Below are positions 5,593 through 9,191 of a stretch of DNA of 9,191 nt, piece by piece; positions within the stretch are counted from its first letter, which is position 1; each line of letters starts with the position of its first letter. Under the pieces are notes generated by a model. It had not been told where the DNA came from. It was given only the letters and a program-made list of their open reading frames with translations, and did not search any database. The stretch comes from an uncultured Blautia sp. Lineage in GTDB: Bacteria; Bacillota; Clostridia; Lachnospirales; Lachnospiraceae. The stretch spans positions 1-9,191 of the forward strand of contig URHH01000096.1 in assembly GCA_900547615.1 (NCBI GenBank). Reading direction: 5' to 3'. Both the position numbers and the translations under genes were made by a program.

Positions 5593-7116
5593 TTATTTTT
5601 TATCTGTACGCTTTTCCATTTCCTTTTTTACCGTCGGAAACCGTTCCATATCGGTATGGGGGATCGCCTGTGCAGCCACCATCATCTGCAGAAAATCTCC
5701 CACTGCCCCAAACTGAACGTACACCATTTTTTCCAGAATCTCCTCTATATCGTCAAGAAGTTTTTTCTGGAGAAGAAGTTTCTGCGCTCCCTCAAGTGAA
5801 GAATTTCCCGCACTTATAAGATGTTCTCTGTCCATATCCGGATAAAGTCCAATAGTAATGGCAGACTCTTTCGATACATGCTTTCCAAAAGCCCCGGCTA
5901 CATAAAATCTTTCAAGCTCCTTCATGGAGATCCCGGATTCCCGGAACATATACTCTACCATTGTGTAAGCAGCAGCCTTTGTTTTCAGAAATTCATCGAT
6001 GTCGTCCTGATAAAAATAAAGCCCCTTTTCGTATTCCACACAGAGCATACCTTCTTTTTCCTGGATCAGAGGACTTTTGTCCGGCTGAAACTTTCCCTTA
6101 ATATTAATCCAGCCATTAAGAAACAGCTCAGCAAGAAGATCCACAATTCCGGAACCGCAGATTCCTCTGGCTTTTTCCTCTCCTATCACATGGCATCTGC
6201 ACTTTCCATCTTCGATTTTTACTCTGTCCACCGCGCCGTCACATGCCCGCATTCCGGTATGTACCACACCGCCCTCTAAAGCGGGTCCGGCTGCTCCCGC
6301 GCCGCAGAGCAGAAAATCCCTGTTTCCGATCACAAGCTCGCCATTTGTTCCAATATCGAAAAACGCAGAAATCTCTTCTCCTTTATACATCTGCGTTGCC
6401 AGCATTCCGCTGATAATATCTCCGCCAAGATAATTGGATTTTCCCGGAATACAGTATACATATCCCTTTATTGGAATACCAATATCCATTCCCCGCAAAA
6501 ATCCCGGTGCATCCGCATGAACAGCATACGGCGTGGAAAACACACAGAATGCGTCCATTTCAAGGAGAAAATGTATCATGGTCGTATTTCCTGAAATGAC
6601 CATCTGAATCCCTTCCTTACAGGAAGAAATCCCTGTTTTTTCCTCAATCTCCTTTAAATTTCCGCAGATTGTTTCTACTGTGGCAGCCTGGATTTCTTTT
6701 CGTGCAGCTTCGTTATCTTTTTCATAAAAAATCCTTGTTAGAATGTCTGTCCCAAAAGCAATCTGTCTGTTGTACTGGCTCACTTCGCAGAGACATTCTC
6801 CTGTTTCGCAGTCTACAAGCCGTGTCACAACAGTTGTACTTCCCAGATCTACTGCAAATCCATAGTGACGGCAGACCGTATTTCCCTCTTCTATATCAAC
6901 AATCTGCCAGACGTTTCCGTCCCAGCCAAGAGACGCTGTCAGCTTCCAGTCAGCCCTCTCACAGAGGGGATAGAGCTTTTTCATAACGGGAAATGTCATG
7001 ACTGCAGAAATCCCCTCTTTCTCCAGACTGTCCAGAATACGCTTCTGATCGGAGCGGCTGTCTTCCTCTGTTGGAACGTCAGGCTCCAGATATATTTTTT
7101 TACTGATTCCTTCCAT
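5593..7116 (-). CDS. ASKHA-domain protein, RamA/RACo-like (DUF4445), lacking the iron-sulfur domain
   Basis: A 507-residue protein of the family that reductively activates corrinoid proteins by ATP-driven reduction of cob(II)alamin. It begins with the linker typical of RACo after its ferredoxin domain (YLEPDVPTEEDSRSDQKRILD, about 9-29), then the ASKHA ATPase: FAVDLGSTT (87-95), ISGNTTMIHFLL (174-185), FFDIGTNGELVIGN (252-265), GAGAAGPALEGG (272-283), GICGSGIVDLLAEL (318-331) and VAGAFGKHVSKESAITIGLYPD (406-427). Full-length relatives have roughly 600 or more residues and an N-terminal [2Fe-2S] domain; here there is no cysteine cluster at the N-terminus. ATG 7116 has AGGAGG 4 nt upstream. ATG 7137, in frame, adds MKKTGGS and has AGGA upstream; either may be used, and neither adds a redox domain. 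No methyltransferase or corrinoid-protein gene is adjacent. It follows the DUF2298 gene closely and is probably cotranscribed. The family is sure; the activator role is inferred. Confidence 0.85.
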   Translation of the reverse strand: MEGISKKIYLEPDVPTEEDSRSDQKRILDSLEKEGISAVMTFPVMKKLYPLCERADWKLTASLGWDGNVWQIVDIEEGNTVCRHYGFAVDLGSTTVVTRLVDCETGECLCEVSQYNRQIAFGTDILTRIFYEKDNEAARKEIQAATVETICGNLKEIEEKTGISSCKEGIQMVISGNTTMIHFLLEMDAFCVFSTPYAVHADAPGFLRGMDIGIPIKGYVYCIPGKSNYLGGDIISGMLATQMYKGEEISAFFDIGTNGELVIGNRDFLLCGAGAAGPALEGGVVHTGMRACDGAVDRVKIEDGKCRCHVIGEEKARGICGSGIVDLLAELFLNGWINIKGKFQPDKSPLIQEKEGMLCVEYEKGLYFYQDDIDEFLKTKAAAYTMVEYMFRESGISMKELERFYVAGAFGKHVSKESAITIGLYPDMDREHLISAGNSSLEGAQKLLLQKKLLDDIEEILEKMVYVQFGAVGDFLQMMVAAQAIPHTDMERFPTVKKEMEKRTDKK

Positions 7117-7120
7117 ACTG

Positions 7121-7126
7121 CCTCCT
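7121..7126 (-). promoter_or_regulatory. Ribosome binding site that favours the ATG at 7116
   Basis: AGGAGG on the minus strand with CAGT between it and the ATG at 7116. It lies inside the codons of the longer form starting at 7137, so it argues for the shorter protein, though the spacing is at the short end. Confidence 0.55.
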
Positions 7127-7158
7127 GTTTTTTTCATAAAAATCCTGCGTATTACAGC

Positions 7159-9191
7159 CTATTTTTCTGTTTTAAGAATGTACGTATTATAATTGGGATC
7201 CTGATATACCACTTCTCCCAGCTCTTTTAAAAGATTTTCATTTAATCTTTCCCCGTATTTTTCCCGTTCCTTAGATCCGACAAAAATATACGAAACCTCA
7301 TACTCTTCAAGAAGATCTTCCACTGTATTCATATCTGAAGAAGTGTAAATCGTTTCCACATCTGCACTTTTGACATTTACGTCCTCCACATCATTTCTCC
7401 ACAGCCATTCGTGCACATACCAGCCGAGAATCGTAGGAAGACCTGTCGTTACAGAAACACGCTCATATCCTGTATAACTGTCTCCATTTGCCTCCAGAAC
7501 AACAGGCGCACCTTCTATATTTTCCTTCAGCCACCTGATGGCTGCCGCGTCCTCCGGAAAATCGGTTTCCAGGAAGGTTACGGCATTTAAGCCCTGATAT
7601 TTTTCCGGCTTCCAGACTTCTCCAAACCATGCCTTCACACTGTTTCCAAAATATCCCACTGTCCACAGCAGGAAAAACAGCCCCACTCCTGCACAGACTT
7701 TTAATATTTTCTGTCTGGAAACCGTAAGGAGACGGAAAATCGCGTAGCCCATTAAAATTCCAAACATGATATATGCCTGATAAGTCAGTTTAAACATGGT
7801 ATTGGCTCTTGCATTTCCGTTTTCATAAATATCACGCACATACACCAGCTCCGGAATGATCACAAGCCCAATGGCACATAACCCGAGAATGATCCCAAAT
7901 AAATCAGCGGAAGCCATAGAGCGCATACACTGATAAATACTTCTGTTCCTCTTGTTCCGAAGGCGTTCTGAAAGAACGCTGATAAGAAAGATAAGTGTCA
8001 CAAACACCGGAAGTCCCCACAGCACCATAAGCTGATAAAATCTGGAATGATTCTGCGCAAACGCCACGCCCTGGACCATTGTCTCAAATTTCATGGTAAA
8101 CGGCAAAATAACAAGCTTTGCTATACAGAAGACTTCCGCTCCCTGCGCCGCCGTCACAGAAAGAATGGTTTTCCATTTTCCTCCGAAACGTGTGATATTT
8201 CCAAAAAGAACAACGCCGCCTGTCACTACAAAATAAATTACAAAATCCCAGAAATTTGTCCACTGAAACATTCCGAGAAGAACGCTCGCCAATATAATAT
8301 GCGGCATAAAAAGCTCTTTCTTCCAGAATGATTTGTCTTTTATATTTCCATTCCAGTCCCTGTTTTTTCCGTATCTGCAAAACCAGGCATACAAAATTCC
8401 CAGGATCAGAAGAACGAACATGATATTTACCACATGGGCATGAAGATCTCCCAGAACAAAAGAATAACATGGAAATTCGTGAATGGTTTTATCCGGCACA
8501 TCCGGATTATGTCCGATATATCTTGTTGCGTCCGGAAACCAGTAGCTGTCCACATTTTCAGCCCCGGAAAGCTTCTGGATCCACGGAATGATCTTACTGT
8601 ACACAACATAGTGCATATTTCCGGCTATGGATACGCCAAGCCCTGCTGTCATTCCCGCTGCTGCCGGAATATATTTTTTCTTCCCGGAAAGATTTTTCTG
8701 CAACCTGTCCACACTCATCTGATAAACAAGAGAAAACGGCAGAACAAACGCAAAAGCAGCCACAAAGGTACGCATCAGATTATAAGTAAGCTCCACCTGA
8801 CTTCCTGTCAGCTTTGTGAGAAACACGGCAAAATACTGTCCGCCGTAATAATAATTAATATGCCCTTCGCTGTACCACAAATCTCTTGCAGGCAAGACAT
8901 CGCTCCGCATCATGGCTTCCATAAAACCGTAATCCATGAATTTTTCTGTTCCATATGCCTGCGGGTGAAATCCTGCAAGATACGTCCACATGAGAAATAC
9001 TGCAAAAAACAGAATTTCCTCCCGGACAACAAGCTTCATTTCCTGAACCGGATAACATTCAATTCCCGCCTTCTGCTGTCTGTTAAAGAGAAACATACAG
9101 AAAACACCGCATATCACACTGACACCAATACATACGGCTGCCGTAAAAGGAAGAACTCCTGCTGCAACAAAAAACCATGTAAGAAATCCTG
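7159..9191 (-). CDS. DUF2298 ('YYY', Chlor_Arch_YYY) multi-spanning membrane protein, 5' end outside window
   Basis: 676 C-terminal residues are visible and the frame is open through the right edge, so the true start lies outside; a GTG at 9117 is not a credible start because a membrane helix (LTWFFVAAGVLPFTAAV) lies before it. Family marks: HINYYYGGQYFAVFL (about visible residues 110-124) with the YYY motif; PDKTIHEFPCYSFVLGDLHAHVV (about 232-254), where GDLHxHV is the hallmark; ARANTMFKLTYQAY in a later loop; and a soluble tail (about 525-676) with AAIRWLKENIEGAPVVLEANGDSYTGYERVSVTTGLPTILGWYVHEWLWR. About ten or more hydrophobic segments are apparent. The family has no firm activity; its layout (polytopic, charged outer loops, soluble tail) resembles GT-C-type membrane glycosyltransferases, which is inference. 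The stop is 42 nt before ATG 7116 of the RACo-like gene and no terminator lies between, so they likely share a transcript. Confidence 0.9.
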   Translation of the reverse strand, partial: GFLTWFFVAAGVLPFTAAVCIGVSVICGVFCMFLFNRQQKAGIECYPVQEMKLVVREEILFFAVFLMWTYLAGFHPQAYGTEKFMDYGFMEAMMRSDVLPARDLWYSEGHINYYYGGQYFAVFLTKLTGSQVELTYNLMRTFVAAFAFVLPFSLVYQMSVDRLQKNLSGKKKYIPAAAGMTAGLGVSIAGNMHYVVYSKIIPWIQKLSGAENVDSYWFPDATRYIGHNPDVPDKTIHEFPCYSFVLGDLHAHVVNIMFVLLILGILYAWFCRYGKNRDWNGNIKDKSFWKKELFMPHIILASVLLGMFQWTNFWDFVIYFVVTGGVVLFGNITRFGGKWKTILSVTAAQGAEVFCIAKLVILPFTMKFETMVQGVAFAQNHSRFYQLMVLWGLPVFVTLIFLISVLSERLRNKRNRSIYQCMRSMASADLFGIILGLCAIGLVIIPELVYVRDIYENGNARANTMFKLTYQAYIMFGILMGYAIFRLLTVSRQKILKVCAGVGLFFLLWTVGYFGNSVKAWFGEVWKPEKYQGLNAVTFLETDFPEDAAAIRWLKENIEGAPVVLEANGDSYTGYERVSVTTGLPTILGWYVHEWLWRNDVEDVNVKSADVETIYTSSDMNTVEDLLEEYEVSYIFVGSKEREKYGERLNENLLKELGEVVYQDPNYNTYILKTEK

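Noticed and set aside
6787..6810. Cys-x4-Cys-x-Cys in the RACo-like protein (VDCETGECLCEV) as an iron-sulfur site
   Set aside because: It lies in the beta hairpin after the first phosphate-binding loop of the ASKHA fold, where relatives have DxETGExLA-type sequence. The spacing does not match the ferredoxin motif and a fourth ligand is not evident.
8084..8470. 128-codon minus-strand open frame inside the DUF2298 gene
   Set aside because: Alternate frame of a well-supported gene; basic, low-information translation.

Overview
The window looks like chromosomal DNA from an anaerobic Firmicute, most likely a member of the Lachnospiraceae. This is inferred from strong AGGAGG-type ribosome binding sites, the protein families present, and the Rpn-type nuclease whose sequence resembles those common in that family. 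I see no plasmid, phage, IS or CRISPR signature and no tRNA or rRNA gene.

Plus strand, 1-2372: the tail of a short-chain dehydrogenase/reductase, a single-domain rhodanese, and a CoA-disulfide reductase fused to a second rhodanese domain. Spacing is tight (37 nt, then 1 nt), so this reads as one operon for handling sulfane sulfur, persulfide and low-molecular-weight disulfides. It ends at a long hairpin (2381-2428) shared with a convergent minus-strand operon.

Minus strand, 4505 down to 2439: a recognisable sigma-A promoter (TTTACG, 17 bp, TACAAT) drives sua5 (tRNA t6A synthesis), rpiB (pentose phosphate isomerase, overlapping sua5 by 4 nt) and a dCMP deaminase (dUMP supply for dTMP). This is a housekeeping operon related to the ywl cluster of Bacillus.

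Minus strand, 5407 down to 4522: a recombination-promoting-nuclease (Rpn/PD-(D/E)XK) gene split by one extra A in an A7 run. It is otherwise complete. Its 185-nt upstream region has a perfect 10-bp inverted repeat lying over the -10 element of a good extended -10 promoter.

Minus strand, 9191 down to 5593: a large multi-spanning DUF2298 ('YYY') membrane protein that runs off the right edge, followed by an ASKHA-family protein resembling the reductive activators of corrinoid proteins (RamA/RACo) but without their N-terminal iron-sulfur domain. The two probably form an operon.

No complete new system is evident. The points most worth a second look are the iron-sulfur-less RACo-like protein paired with a DUF2298 membrane protein, the palindrome-covered promoter, the homopolymer frameshift in the Rpn gene, and an SDR whose catalytic Tyr position reads Ser.
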